64,000 nucleotides of DNA from Flavobacteriia bacterium (GCA_019455045.1 JACFND010000005.1:7966-71965); one strand, 5' to 3'; positions 48,812-57,899 are shown, counted from the stretch's first letter. Numbers and translations: made by a program. Notes: a model not told the origin generated them from the sequence alone.

Positions 48812-49750
48812 TTAATCCTTTTTCTTTTTGTTGATGAATTCATTGGCGAGAATCTTGGTTGCCGCCATCTGTTTGTACATCAGTCTGACATCTTCTGCAG
48901 GCGAGCCGAAATAGGATTTTCCGCCTTCCAGATTGTTTCCGACACCCGATTGTGCCATCACCACAGCTTTGTCGCCGATGCTGATTCCGCTTTTCACACC
49001 GACCTGACCCCAAAGTGTAACTTCATCACCCACAACAGTACAGCCTGCAATTCCGCATTGAGAAGCAATCAGACATTTTTTTCCAATAATAGTGTCGTGT
49101 CCCACCTGAACCATATTGTCGATTTTTGTTCCTTCGCCAATCGTGGTTGATGCGGTCACACCCCGGTCGATGGTGCAGTTGGCACCGATTTCAACATGGT
49201 CTTCCAGCACCACATTGCCCACAGATTTCAGTCTGTCAAAACCGGTTTCTCTTTTTTTGTAATAAAATGCATCACCGCCCAGCACAGTACCCGAATGGAT
49301 GATCACATTGTCGCCGATCACAGAATCGTTGCCGATGCTCACATTGGCATGAATCAGACAGTTTTTTCCGATAATTACATTATGACCGATAAAAACATTG
49401 GGCTGCAGAACAGTCCCTTCACCAATTTTTGCAGTAGGTGAAATCATCTGATTTGAAGGCTGAAAAGATTTGAACTGCTGACCGATTTTTACAAAATCAC
49501 GAAACGGATCGTCAGAAATCAGCAAAGCTTTTCCTTCCGGACAATCAACTTTTTTATTGATCAAAACAACTGTTGCAGCACTGTTCAGCGCGGTGTCATA
49601 ATATTTGGGATGATCAACAAATACAATATCGCCCGGCTCAACCACATGGATTTCATTGATTCCTTCGACCGGAAAATCTTCGGGACCGACAAATTCTGAA
49701 CCGATGATTTGTGCAATTTCTTTTAAAGTATGGGTTCTTGGAAATTTCAT
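48812..49750 (-). CDS. lpxD: UDP-3-O-acylglucosamine N-acyltransferase homologue (LpxD-like)
   Basis: 312 aa. N-terminal LpxD domain (ILVEPGDIVFVDHPKYYDTAL-type: GDIVFVDHPKYY) then a left-handed beta-helix of hexapeptide repeats from about residue 105 (AKIGEGTVLQPNVFIG, IGNDSVIGDNVIIHSGTVLGG) and a short C-terminal helix with QVGVKSGISIGDKAV. It is 25-30 residues shorter than typical LpxD; flavobacteria may carry more than one lpxD-like gene, so a related acyltransferase is possible. It acts on lipid A precursors. A minus-strand -7 box TATATTTG sits at 49774-49781. Confidence 0.88.
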   Translation of the reverse strand: MKFPRTHTLKEIAQIIGSEFVGPEDFPVEGINEIHVVEPGDIVFVDHPKYYDTALNSAATVVLINKKVDCPEGKALLISDDPFRDFVKIGQQFKSFQPSNQMISPTAKIGEGTVLQPNVFIGHNVIIGKNCLIHANVSIGNDSVIGDNVIIHSGTVLGGDAFYYKKRETGFDRLKSVGNVVLEDHVEIGANCTIDRGVTASTTIGEGTKIDNMVQVGHDTIIGKKCLIASQCGIAGCTVVGDEVTLWGQVGVKSGISIGDKAVVMAQSGVGNNLEGGKSYFGSPAEDVRLMYKQMAATKILANEFINKKKKD

Positions 49751-49888
49751 TTTTGGTGATAATTAAATTTGAGCAAATATATTTTTTCTTTTTTGATTGT
49801 TTCTATTAACTTCGACCCGAAATTAATTGCAGTGGATTAATAACCACTAAATTAAAAATCTAAATCTTAAAACAGAAATTAATTGATT

Positions 49889-50548
49889 ATGAAATTACAA
49901 AAAGGATTGACAGCCGTACTGCTTGGCGGCGCTTTTGTTCTGACTGCCTGCAAATGCGAAAGAAAAGGTGAGTATGCAGTTGACAATACAGCAACGGAAA
50001 CACCTGTTGCCGCTCAGGAAAATGAAGGACAAACCGGTTCAAATCTGGACGAAAACGGAAACTTTATTTACAATGTGGGAGCAAATACCGACATCACACT
50101 GCCCGACGGAACAAAAATGACCGTTGGCGAAAACAGTACCGAGAACAAACTTTTCGGAATGATGAACAATCCCGAATTTAAGGTGAGCGATGACAAAACC
50201 CAGGGTTGGGTAACGCTTGACAGAGTTTATTTCGAAACCGGAAAGGCAGAACTGACCGCAAATTCAAAAGCTCAGATTGCAAATATCATTTCACTTTTGA
50301 AAGCTTTTCCTGACATCAAAGTCAAAATGGGCGGTTATACAGACAACACAGGTGCTGAAGATGTGAATATGAGAGTTTCTGGCGAAAGAGCTGCAAGCGT
50401 TGCAAAAATGCTGACCGGCGGTGGAGTTGATTCTGCAAGAGTTGCAAGTGAAGGTTACGGTGCAAATCATTTTGTGTGTGAAGCAAACGACACAGACGAA
50501 TGCCGTGCGCAAAACAGAAGGGTCGATATCAGAATTACCCAAAAATAA
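49889..50548 (+). CDS. OmpA-family peptidoglycan-binding lipoprotein
   Basis: 219 aa from the ATG at 49889 (a TTG six bases upstream is less likely). Signal peptide with lipobox LTAC near residue 20 (FVLTACKCERK), a low-complexity linker with TPVAAQENE, then an OmpA C-terminal domain from about residue 100 (VYFETGKAEL, GYTDNTGAEDVNMRVSGERAASV, in part; ending AQNRRVDIRI). The domain binds peptidoglycan and would tie the outer membrane to the wall. It is a single gene with a terminator at 50571-50596. Confidence 0.93.
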   Translation: MKLQKGLTAVLLGGAFVLTACKCERKGEYAVDNTATETPVAAQENEGQTGSNLDENGNFIYNVGANTDITLPDGTKMTVGENSTENKLFGMMNNPEFKVSDDKTQGWVTLDRVYFETGKAELTANSKAQIANIISLLKAFPDIKVKMGGYTDNTGAEDVNMRVSGERAASVAKMLTGGGVDSARVASEGYGANHFVCEANDTDECRAQNRRVDIRITQK

Positions 50549-50570
50549 ATTCAAATCACAAAAAATTAAT

Positions 50571-50596
50571 GACCGTCATTGTTGCGGTCTTTTTTT
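50571..50596 (+). terminator. Terminator of OmpA-family gene
   Basis: GACCG pairs with CGGTC (plus one T-G pair) around CATTGTT, followed by TTTTTTT. Confidence 0.8.
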
Positions 50597-50651
50597 ATGA
50601 ATTAATTCTTCAAATAATCAATTTTCATCAATAACTGATTGATTATAAATT

Positions 50652-50681
50652 TTGTCGACGCTGAATTAATCAATACTTTTG
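50652..50681 (+). promoter_or_regulatory. Promoter of TPR-AraC regulator gene
   Basis: TTG (50652-50654), exact 19-base spacer, TACTTTTG (50674-50681). Full match to the Bacteroidota consensus. Start predicted near 50688, giving a leader of about 25 bases to the TTG start codon at 50713. Confidence 0.85.
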
Positions 50682-50712
50682 AATCAGCTTAACTATTAGA
50701 ACTGTAAAAGAA

Positions 50713-52263
50713 TTGCAAAGATCAATTTTTCTTTTTCTGGCTGTATTTATTTTTTCTGTTGTTCTGAAAGCACAGGATCCGGAAAAATACAACGCAGTTT
50801 ATAACAAAGTGTATGTTGAGATTTCGCAAAAGGATTTCAACAGGGCTTTGGAAATTGCAGATTCGCTCTACAATATTTCCGAAACAGATCTTTTTAAGGC
50901 AAAAAGTCTGATGCTCAGTGCTTCACTATATGAACAGGCGGGAGATTTGAAAAAAGCGATCGACTATGCCAAAAGAGCTGATAAAACACTTGAAAAGTCA
51001 AATGATTACGTTTGGAAAACCCGGATTTTGGGATTTCTGGCTTCGCAGCACCGATCATTGTCGCTCTACAACGAATCTGAAAAATATGTGAACCGGGCGA
51101 TTGAAACCGCAAAAAAAATTGATGACCCAAAACGTGCAGATGTCACACTCGGACTGCTCGAACAGGAAAAAGCGATGGGAAAATCAGAGAGCGGAAATTT
51201 TCGTGAAGCCATCATTCATTTTGACAAAGCAGCTGAATATTTTGAAGAATCTGTGACGGATACTCTACTGATCGCACAAAATCACCAGTTCAAAGGTCAG
51301 GCTTTTCTGGGTTTGGATGAATATGAAAAAGCGATTACCGAATTTCAGAAAGTTTTGGATTTGTGGGGTGATATGCCCGATAATTACATAAAAGGAATGA
51401 GTTATGTCGGTATGGCTCAGGCCTATTCGAAAACAAACCGGCTGGAGTTGGCAAAAGAAAATCTCGATCTTGCCGAAAAAACCCTAAAAGGTTCCGAATA
51501 TCTTGAAGTCCGGAAAGCGTTCTGGGATGCAAAAATCGAATACTATCAGGCGGCAAATGAAGTCAATCTGCTGAAAACGGCTTATTCAAAACGTGATTCA
51601 ATCACCAATGAAATCAAAAAACAAAAAGATTCATTTCTCGATTACAGTTTTAGTGAACTCTCTCAGGAAAATCTGAAAAATTCCAAAAATCAAAAATTAA
51701 AAAATTATGCCCTTGTTGGCGGTTCACTGGTTTTACTGGCGGGTCTGGTTTTTATGATTTTCTACAGAAACAAGAAGAAAAAAGAGATTCAAAGATTCAA
51801 ACAGTACATTGAAGAACTGAAAAAATCAGAAGCAGAAAAAATTGCAAAACAGACCAAAAGACATTCTGAAAATCAGGCTGATGATAACATAATGTCGGCA
51901 GAATCTGAAGAAAAGATTTTGAGTTATCTTGAAAAATTTGAAGAATCAAAACTATATACAAAAAGCGATGTATCCCTATCGTGGTTGGCTGCCTACTGCA
52001 AAACCAACAACAAATATCTTTCGTTTTGCATCAACAAACACAAAGGGAAAGATTTTAACAACTATATCAATGAGTTAAGGATTGAATACATCATTCTCAA
52101 ACTGATCAACAATCCCGTTTACAAAAAATATAAAATCGCAACTTTGGCAGAAGAAGCAGGTTTTTCTTCACAGAATAAGTTCTCAATGATCTTCAAATCG
52201 GTTACTTCAATCACTCCTTCCGCATTTATCAAACAATTGGACGGGCAGGAGAAAACAGACTGA
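50713..52263 (+). CDS. TPR membrane protein with C-terminal AraC-type HTH
   Basis: 516 aa starting with TTG; no ATG is available nearby before an upstream in-frame stop, and the signal peptide (SIFLFLAVFIFSVVLKAQ) begins right after it. Periplasmic TPR-like helices cover about residues 25-310 (KSLMLSASLYEQAGDL, GKYEKAI-like patterns), a TM helix is at about 332-350 (ALVGGSLVLLAGLVFMIFY), a basic coiled-coil follows and the last 100 residues form two HTH motifs of AraC type (SWLAAYCKTNNKYLS, IATLAEEAGFSSQNKFSMIFK, in part). Likely a membrane-anchored transcription regulator. Confidence 0.88.
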   Translation: MQRSIFLFLAVFIFSVVLKAQDPEKYNAVYNKVYVEISQKDFNRALEIADSLYNISETDLFKAKSLMLSASLYEQAGDLKKAIDYAKRADKTLEKSNDYVWKTRILGFLASQHRSLSLYNESEKYVNRAIETAKKIDDPKRADVTLGLLEQEKAMGKSESGNFREAIIHFDKAAEYFEESVTDTLLIAQNHQFKGQAFLGLDEYEKAITEFQKVLDLWGDMPDNYIKGMSYVGMAQAYSKTNRLELAKENLDLAEKTLKGSEYLEVRKAFWDAKIEYYQAANEVNLLKTAYSKRDSITNEIKKQKDSFLDYSFSELSQENLKNSKNQKLKNYALVGGSLVLLAGLVFMIFYRNKKKKEIQRFKQYIEELKKSEAEKIAKQTKRHSENQADDNIMSAESEEKILSYLEKFEESKLYTKSDVSLSWLAAYCKTNNKYLSFCINKHKGKDFNNYINELRIEYIILKLINNPVYKKYKIATLAEEAGFSSQNKFSMIFKSVTSITPSAFIKQLDGQEKTD

Positions 52264-52453
52264 AAATCAAAAGTATAAAACACGTTTTTCATTTATCATT
52301 TTCAATAAAACGATAAATACAGCACTTGCAATTGAGCCAAAGCGGTGGTATTTTCGCAGTGGAATTTGAAATCACAGTTCGGATATGCATTCTAATTTCT
52401 ATCCGAGAATTCCGAAAAATCTAACCAACCGTTTTTAGAGAGTTTGGCGGAAA

Positions 52454-52473
52454 GCAGGGAATAGTTTCCCTGC
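52454..52473. repeat. Perfect hairpin GCAGGGAA/TTCCCTGC upstream of recQ
   Basis: Eight-base arms with a four-base loop (TAGT). It lies between the TPR-AraC gene and recQ, with AACCAACC 30 bases before it and no T-run after it. A second imperfect inverted repeat (TCGGATA/TATCCGA) lies at about 52379-52405. Confidence 0.6.
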
Positions 52474-52560
52474 TGACTGCTGAAATAAATTTAACACCCA
52501 ATTCCAAATACAATTAATCCAAGTCAAAATCGTTTTGTATTTTTACACAAACACTGCGAT

Positions 52561-54426
52561 TTGCGAATACCGGAAGAGATACTGAAGAAATATTGGGGTT
52601 ATTCCGAATTCCTTCATCCGCAAAAAGAAATCATAGATTCTGTTTTGGCCGGAAATGATACACTGGCTATTTTACCCACCGGCGGCGGAAAATCAATCTG
52701 CTATCAGCTGCCTGCAATGGTCCTGGACGGAATCACGCTGGTGATTTCACCGCTGATCGCGCTGATGCAGGACCAGATCCAAAATCTGAATACAAGAGGA
52801 ATTCCGGCAGCGGCAATCAGCTCGCAGCTGAACAGAGACGAAATCGCACTGACCGTCACCCGATGTGCCTTGGGTGAAATCAGACTGCTGTATATCGCAC
52901 CCGAAAGACTTCAGAGCAGATTTTTCAGAGAAGTCATCCAAAACCTGCCGATCCGATTGATTGCGGTGGATGAAGCACACTGTATTTCCCAATGGGGTTT
53001 TGACTTCAGACCGTCTTATCTGAAAATCAATTTGGTAAGGGAACTTTTCCCGAATGTCAATGTACTCGCACTGACCGCAACCGCTCCGGCTCAGACTGCA
53101 GATGAAATTATTTCTGCACTCGAAATGAAAGACGCTCAGGTTTTTAAAAAATCACTGAAAAGAGAGAATCTTGCCTATAAAGTGATCTATTCACAAAACG
53201 AATTGGACGATCTGGTTCATCGGCTCAAGAGACTGCCCGGGCCGGGAATCGTATTTGTAAGAAGCAGAAAACAGACTTTTGAAGTGGCCAGATTTTTGGC
53301 AGAAGCAGGTTTCAATGCACAGTATTTTCATGCAAAACTCCCAAAAGAAGAAAAAACAAAAAGACAGCAGATCTGGACCGAAAGTACTGATCAGATCATG
53401 GTTTCGACCAATGCATTCGGAATGGGAATCGACAAACCGGATGTCCGGACGGTCATCCATCTGAATCTGCCCGAAAGTCTTGAAGCCTATGTGCAGGAAG
53501 CCGGAAGAGCAGGAAGAGACGGAAAACATTCTGAGGCGATTCTTTTTGTGCAGCCGCATGAAATTGAAGATATGGAAGCGATTTTCAAGGCATCTCTGCC
53601 CAACCGAAAGGAATTTGAACAAATTGAAAAATCATTTTATAATTTCTTTGAAATCGGTGAAAATGAAAGACCGATTGAAAGAAGGGAATTGGATTATTTC
53701 GAATTTGTCAGAAGATTCAATCTGGACAAAAAGAAAACCGAAAAAGTTCTGAGTTTCCTTGAAAGAAAAGAGGTCATCTCGCTCAAAGACCGTTCTGCAC
53801 ACAGTGTTGTCAGGGTTTATTCAAATCCGAAAAGCGTTCGTTTTTCGAAATCAATCCAATACCGAATTCTTGAAATCCTGGTCAGAAAATATCCCGGAAT
53901 CATGACCGATGAACAACGGATTTCCGAATTCGGTATCGCTTCGGAACTTCAGAAGACCAGCGGAAAAATCAAAAAGCAGCTTCAGAAAATGAGCGATTCG
54001 GGTTATATTTATTATCGTCGGAACGATGTGCTGACCGTAAAATTCAAAAGACCGAGAGAATCGGATTATATCAAAAATATACTTTGGAAAGAATTTGAAA
54101 AATATCAGATCGTCCGTTGGAAAAGACTTCAGGACATCATTTATTATGCAACTCAAAAAGATGTCTGTCGCGAAAAACTGATTCTCAGATATTTTGGCGA
54201 AAATCCAAAAGAAAAATGCGGACAGTGCGATTTGTGTTTGAATAAAACCGAAGAAATAAAGGGCCGTGATATCCTTGATTTTATGGGCGATGAGTCAAAA
54301 ACGATCACAGAAATCATCGATCATTTTCTGAAATTCAAAAAAGAAACCATTACCGAAGCGGTCGAAAAACTGATTGACGAAGGGATGATTGCAAATACAG
54401 GAATAGATTCCTACAAAAGAATATAA
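52561..54426 (+). CDS. recQ: ATP-dependent DNA helicase RecQ
   Basis: 621 aa. It starts with TTG; the N-terminus LRIPEEILKKYWGY is normal for RecQ, and no in-frame ATG lies upstream. Helicase motifs: PTGGGKSICYQLPA (Walker A), VDEAHCISQWG (DEAH box, near Asp137), LTATAPAQTADEI, FVRSRKQTF, and QEAGRAGRDG (motif VI). A zinc site follows with KCGQCDLCL, then a winged-helix-like region. There is no HRDC domain, so it is a short form. It unwinds DNA 3' to 5' in recombination and fork repair. fmt follows 51 bases later. Confidence 0.95.
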   Translation: MRIPEEILKKYWGYSEFLHPQKEIIDSVLAGNDTLAILPTGGGKSICYQLPAMVLDGITLVISPLIALMQDQIQNLNTRGIPAAAISSQLNRDEIALTVTRCALGEIRLLYIAPERLQSRFFREVIQNLPIRLIAVDEAHCISQWGFDFRPSYLKINLVRELFPNVNVLALTATAPAQTADEIISALEMKDAQVFKKSLKRENLAYKVIYSQNELDDLVHRLKRLPGPGIVFVRSRKQTFEVARFLAEAGFNAQYFHAKLPKEEKTKRQQIWTESTDQIMVSTNAFGMGIDKPDVRTVIHLNLPESLEAYVQEAGRAGRDGKHSEAILFVQPHEIEDMEAIFKASLPNRKEFEQIEKSFYNFFEIGENERPIERRELDYFEFVRRFNLDKKKTEKVLSFLERKEVISLKDRSAHSVVRVYSNPKSVRFSKSIQYRILEILVRKYPGIMTDEQRISEFGIASELQKTSGKIKKQLQKMSDSGYIYYRRNDVLTVKFKRPRESDYIKNILWKEFEKYQIVRWKRLQDIIYYATQKDVCREKLILRYFGENPKEKCGQCDLCLNKTEEIKGRDILDFMGDESKTITEIIDHFLKFKKETITEAVEKLIDEGMIANTGIDSYKRI

Positions 54427-54453
54427 GTATTGGCCGCATCGGTTAAAATCGGT

Positions 54454-54461
54454 TATTTTTG
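54454..54461 (+). promoter_or_regulatory. -7 element for fmt
   Basis: TATTTTTG exact match, 16 bases before the ATG; TTG at 54430-54432 gives a 21-base spacer. Confidence 0.6.
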
Positions 54462-54477
54462 CAGTTAAAATCATCGG

Positions 54478-55419
54478 ATGAAAGTAGTTTTTATGGGTAC
54501 GCCCGAATTTGCAGCCATCTGTCTGGAAGAAATTCTGGAGAGCAGTCATCAGGTGGCCGCTGTGGTCAGTGTGGCTGACAAACCGGCCGGAAGAGGACAG
54601 AAAATCAGCCGTTCTGCAGTTGCAAAACTGGCGATTGAAAAAGATTTGAAACTGCTTCAGCCCGAAAAACTGAAAGATCCCGAATTTATTTCCGAGCTTG
54701 AATCGCTGAACGCAGATGCATTTGCTGTGGTCGCCTTCAGAATGCTGCCGGCAGAAGTCTGGAAGATTCCAAAAAAAGGAACTTTCAATCTGCATGCTTC
54801 GCTGCTTCCGCAATATCGGGGTGCTGCACCGATCAATTGGGCGATCATCAACGGCGAAAAAGAAAGCGGCGTAACCACTTTTCTGATCGATGATAAAATT
54901 GATACCGGCAATATACTGCTGACCGATACGGTTGAAATCGGGCCGGATGAAAATTCCGGTGAATTGCACGACAAACTTGCAGAAATCGGAAAAAAACTGA
55001 TCATCAAAACGCTGGACGGATTGGAAAATGATTCGATCAGTCCCAAACCGCAGCAGACAGTTGAAACATTAAAACCGGCGCCAAAAATTTTCAGAGAAGA
55101 CTGTCGGATCGACTGGGATCAGCCGATTGAGAAAATCCATAATCTGATCAGAGGGCTGAGTCCCTATCCGGCTGCCTGGACGATGATTGAAAAAGACGGC
55201 GAATCAAAAATGATTAAAATTTTCAAAGGGAAATTTGAAAAAATTTCAAATCCGGATGAACGGCACAAAACCATCGATTTTGAAGGAAACAGTATGATCA
55301 TTCGGCTGAAAAACGGAAATTATAAGGTGGAAGAATTGCAGCCTGAAGGAAAAAAGAGGATGAATTCAACAGATTTCATCAACGGACTGCATGACAAAAA
55401 CGGATGGAAGATTGACTAA
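54478..55419 (+). CDS. fmt: Methionyl-tRNA formyltransferase
   Basis: 313 aa, normal length. VVFMGTPEFAAICLEEIL, the catalytic-domain HASLLPQYRGAAPINWAI with the expected histidine, and DKPAGRGQKI are Fmt signatures; the C-terminal OB-fold domain begins near residue 205 (RIDWDQPIEKIHNLIRGLSPYPAAW, in part). It formylates initiator Met-tRNA. It has its own -7 element and follows recQ closely. Confidence 0.96.
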   Translation: MKVVFMGTPEFAAICLEEILESSHQVAAVVSVADKPAGRGQKISRSAVAKLAIEKDLKLLQPEKLKDPEFISELESLNADAFAVVAFRMLPAEVWKIPKKGTFNLHASLLPQYRGAAPINWAIINGEKESGVTTFLIDDKIDTGNILLTDTVEIGPDENSGELHDKLAEIGKKLIIKTLDGLENDSISPKPQQTVETLKPAPKIFREDCRIDWDQPIEKIHNLIRGLSPYPAAWTMIEKDGESKMIKIFKGKFEKISNPDERHKTIDFEGNSMIIRLKNGNYKVEELQPEGKKRMNSTDFINGLHDKNGWKID

Positions 55420-55506
55420 CAGTCTGAAAATTATAGGTTTTTGACTGTGGTTATTAACAAAATCAGCCGTTTTTTCAACAAAATTGCAATTTTATTGGCT
55501 CAAAGC

Positions 55507-55536
55507 TTGTGTGAGTCAGGGATTCAGCTATATTTG
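55507..55536 (+). promoter_or_regulatory. Promoter of HU gene
   Basis: TTG (55507-55509), exact 19-base spacer, TATATTTG (55529-55536). The HU ATG is 35 bases downstream of the -7 box. Confidence 0.88.
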
Positions 55537-55570
55537 CGTTGAATATTTAATTAATAAAATCTTAAAAATT

Positions 55571-55852
55571 ATGAACAAAAATGATTTAATCAGCGCAATG
55601 GCCGCAGACGCAGGAATCACTAAAGCTGCTGCTAAGAAAGCTTTGGATTCATTCACAGACAATGTAACCAAAACCCTGAAAAAAGGAGACAAAATTTCTT
55701 TGGTTGGATTTGGAACTTTCTCTACATCTAAAAGAAAAGCAAGATCAGGAAGAAACCCTCAAACAGGTGCAACCATGAAAATTGCTGCTAAAACCGTTGC
55801 TAAATTTAAAGCAGGTTCAGAATTGGCAAAAGCTGTTGACAAGAAAAAATAA
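55571..55852 (+). CDS. hup: HU family DNA-binding protein
   Basis: 93 aa from the ATG at 55571; the longer frame from 55484 contains the promoter and is rejected. MNKNDLISAMAADAGITKAAAKKALD, in part, VGFGTFSTSKRKARSGRNPQTG (the DNA-inserting arm, in part), and AKFKAGSELAKAV are typical HU. It bends and compacts DNA. Its consensus promoter and terminator frame a single abundant transcript. The symbol is generic because the paralogue cannot be told. Confidence 0.95.
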   Translation: MNKNDLISAMAADAGITKAAAKKALDSFTDNVTKTLKKGDKISLVGFGTFSTSKRKARSGRNPQTGATMKIAAKTVAKFKAGSELAKAVDKKK

Positions 55853-55877
55853 TCTCACAGAGATTAAACAAAAAAGG

Positions 55878-55909
55878 AATCCTCCCAAATCGGGAGGATT
55901 TTTTATTTT
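55878..55909. terminator. Terminator of HU gene, also serving pdxH
   Basis: AATCCTCCC (55878-55886) pairs with GGGAGGATT (55892-55900); a T-run follows on + and an A-run precedes, so it can serve both convergent genes. Confidence 0.9.
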
Positions 55910-56552
55910 AAGGAGCCAGTCTTTCAGTAATCCAACTGTTGTTTTTAAGTCTGTATCTCAGGCGGTCGTGAAGCCGGCTTGGTCTTCCCTGCCAAAATTC
56001 AATCTCAACCGGTCTGACCAGAAATCCGCCCCAATAATCGGGTTTTGGAACCTGTTTTCCTTCAAATTCTTTCTCAAGCCGGTGCGCCTCTGCCATCAAA
56101 TCGGTATCCGCACCGATTACACTGCTCTGATGCGACACCATTGCGCCGATCTGACTTTCAAATGGTCTTTTGCCGAAATATTCTGCTGACTGCTGCTGAC
56201 TTATTTTTTCCGCAACACCTTTTATAATCACCTGTCTTTCCAGTCTGTCCCAAAAAAATGAAAGACAGACATTTGGATTTGAATGGATCGCTTTTCCCTT
56301 CTGGCTCTCATAATTGGTGTAAAAAACAAAACCTTCATCGTTGAATTCCTTCAGCAAAACCACTCTGTTTCTCGGGAAACCGTCTTCACCGATTGCCGAA
56401 ACATTCATGGCATTCGGTTCAAGGATCAGATTTGAATCTTGGGTTTCCTCATACCACTTTTTAAACAATTCAACCGGATTTGGCAGAATTGAATTGAAAT
56501 CAATCTCAGATATTTTATAATCTCTTCTTTTGTCGCTCAGGTCTTGTTTCAT
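55908..56552 (-). CDS. pdxH: Pyridoxamine 5'-phosphate oxidase
   Basis: 214 aa, the normal length. Landmarks: LILEPNAMNVSAIGEDGFPRNRVVLLK (in part), TNYESQKGKAI, LSFFWDRLERQVIIKG with FMN-binding residues, and the C-terminal EFWQGRPSRLHDRLRY with the SRLHDR PLP-binding motif. It oxidises PMP or PNP to PLP with FMN. Together with YggS upstream in the window it is part of B6 handling. Divergent from the YqgE gene. Confidence 0.95.
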   Translation of the reverse strand: MKQDLSDKRRDYKISEIDFNSILPNPVELFKKWYEETQDSNLILEPNAMNVSAIGEDGFPRNRVVLLKEFNDEGFVFYTNYESQKGKAIHSNPNVCLSFFWDRLERQVIIKGVAEKISQQQSAEYFGKRPFESQIGAMVSHQSSVIGADTDLMAEAHRLEKEFEGKQVPKPDYWGGFLVRPVEIEFWQGRPSRLHDRLRYRLKNNSWITERLAP

Positions 56553-56604
56553 TCAATTTTTTTTTTATCTTTATCAGTAGAAGCCTAATTTCAACTCAAA
56601 AGTA

Positions 56605-57156
56605 GTGCAAATAAATACGATTACAAAAGGAAATTTGCTGATTGCACAGCCCGCACTTTTTGATTATACATTTAATCGAACAGTGGTTCTTTTGGTTGAT
56701 CACAACGAGGCCGGCTCAATAGGTTTCATACTCAACAAACCCACAAATCAGGAGCTGAACAGCTATGTTTCGGAATTGGAATCAGACTTTCCGGTTTATG
56801 AAGGCGGTCCGGTCAATACCGACAATCTTTATTATGTTCACAAACGCCCGGATCTGATTTCCGAAAGCGAGCATATATCCGGTAATCTGTATTGGTCAGG
56901 AAATTATGACGACATCAGACAGTCGATCAACCGCGGACTGATTGGTCACGATGAAATCAGATTTTATCTGGGATACAGCGGTTGGGGCGAAAACCAGCTA
57001 CAGACCGAAGTTGACGACAATGCATGGATTATCGTCAATGAAAAGGTTGATGTTTTTGGTGAATGGCGCAACAATCTTTGGAAACAGCAGATGAGAAAAT
57101 TGGGCGGAGAACATCTGATATGGCTCAACACGCCTGCTGATCCGAATATGAATTAG
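56605..57156 (+). CDS. YqgE/AlgH family protein
   Basis: 183 aa starting with GTG at 56605; MQINTITKGNLLIAQP is the usual N-terminus of the family. PALFDYTFNRTVVLLVDHN, GFILNKPTNQ, VYEGGPVNTDNLYYVH and the GYSGWGENQLQTEV motif identify YqgE (UPF0301). Function is not settled in the literature known to me. It is divergent from pdxH and followed by convergent START-like gene. Normal length. Confidence 0.92.
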   Translation: MQINTITKGNLLIAQPALFDYTFNRTVVLLVDHNEAGSIGFILNKPTNQELNSYVSELESDFPVYEGGPVNTDNLYYVHKRPDLISESEHISGNLYWSGNYDDIRQSINRGLIGHDEIRFYLGYSGWGENQLQTEVDDNAWIIVNEKVDVFGEWRNNLWKQQMRKLGGEHLIWLNTPADPNMN

Positions 57157-57219
57157 CAGATTAATTTTTCAATAAATTTTATGGAATTTTTCAACCTGAA
57201 TATCCCGTTGAATCATCTT

Positions 57220-57600
57220 TTATGAACCGAGCACTTTTTTCAGATCATCGATCTGACTTTCCCAAAGCAGTTTTGATTCTTCGATTTCGTCATCTTCTGC
57301 AAAATCGGTAACAATCAGCGCGACATCGCCTGTGAGATCGTCTTCGATTATATTGAGCTCAAAGAAATATTTGGTATCCTCATCATCTTCCCACTGAAAA
57401 CGAACATAAGAATCCTGTTTGCTTTTCATCAAAAAGGCGACTTCCTCTTCGCCATCCCAAATAAAAGTGTATTTATCTCCTCTTGAATTCACATTGTCGG
57501 CAAACCATTCCGATAATCCGGACGGATTCGAAATATAATTATAAAGCAACGAGGGTGATGAATTGATCACAAACTCAGATTGAAACTTTACTCTCGCCAT
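57220..57600 (-). CDS. START-like (SRPBCC-type) domain protein
   Basis: 126 aa with a single START/Bet v 1-like fold typical of a Bacteroidota family: FVINSSPSLLYNYISNPSGLSEWFADNV near the N-terminus (in part), VRFQWEDDEDTKYFFELNI and a C-terminal helix LLWESQIDDLKKVL. Such folds bind hydrophobic ligands in a pocket. It is acidic overall and cytoplasmic. It stands close to the tRNA-Met gene and YqgE, with which it often neighbours in this phylum. Ligand unknown. Confidence 0.85.
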   Translation of the reverse strand: MARVKFQSEFVINSSPSLLYNYISNPSGLSEWFADNVNSRGDKYTFIWDGEEEVAFLMKSKQDSYVRFQWEDDEDTKYFFELNIIEDDLTGDVALIVTDFAEDDEIEESKLLWESQIDDLKKVLGS

Positions 57601-57742
57601 ATACTGTTAATTGGCCGCAATATATAAAATACCCTCAAACAAGCAAACATTTTTTGGATATGTTTTAAAGATATTCAGCAAGATATGCATTTGCATTCAT
57701 TTACAGCCGCTGATCCATTGCTCTGAAATTACAGAAAAATAA

Positions 57743-57770
57743 AAAAGCATCCTTAAAATTGGATGCTTTC
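57743..57770 (-). terminator. Terminator of tRNA-Met transcript
   Basis: AAAGCATCC (57744-57752) pairs with GGATGCTTT (57761-57769); a T-run follows on the minus strand. Confidence 0.85.
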
Positions 57771-57775
57771 TTTTG

Positions 57776-57849
57776 TAGCGAAGGGGGGAATTGAACCCCC
57801 GACCTCAGGGTTATGAATCCTGCGCTCTAACCACCTGAGCTACCTCGCC
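57776..57849 (-). tRNA. tRNA-Met (anticodon CAT)
   Basis: A complete 74-nt cloverleaf without encoded CCA. The D-arm is GCTC/GAGC, the anticodon arm CAGGA-TTCATAA-CCCTG has anticodon CAT, and the T-arm is GGGGG-TTCAATT-CCCCC. The acceptor stem has two G-U pairs (GGCGAGG with CTTCGCT). CAT can also mark tRNA-Ile whose C34 becomes lysidine, or the initiator; the absence of the three G-C pairs of the initiator anticodon stem favours elongator Met. The CAGGA/CCCTG arm has one A-C mismatch at the loop end. Confidence 0.93.
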
Positions 57850-57868
57850 AATGGTTTTTTTCGGAGTG

Positions 57869-57899
57869 CAAATATAGAATCTTATTTGGATATCGTCAA
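57869..57899 (-). promoter_or_regulatory. Promoter of tRNA-Met gene
   Basis: On the minus strand TTG (57897-57899), a 20-base spacer and TATATTTG (57869-57876). The tRNA 5' end is 20 bases downstream of the -7 box. Confidence 0.8.
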
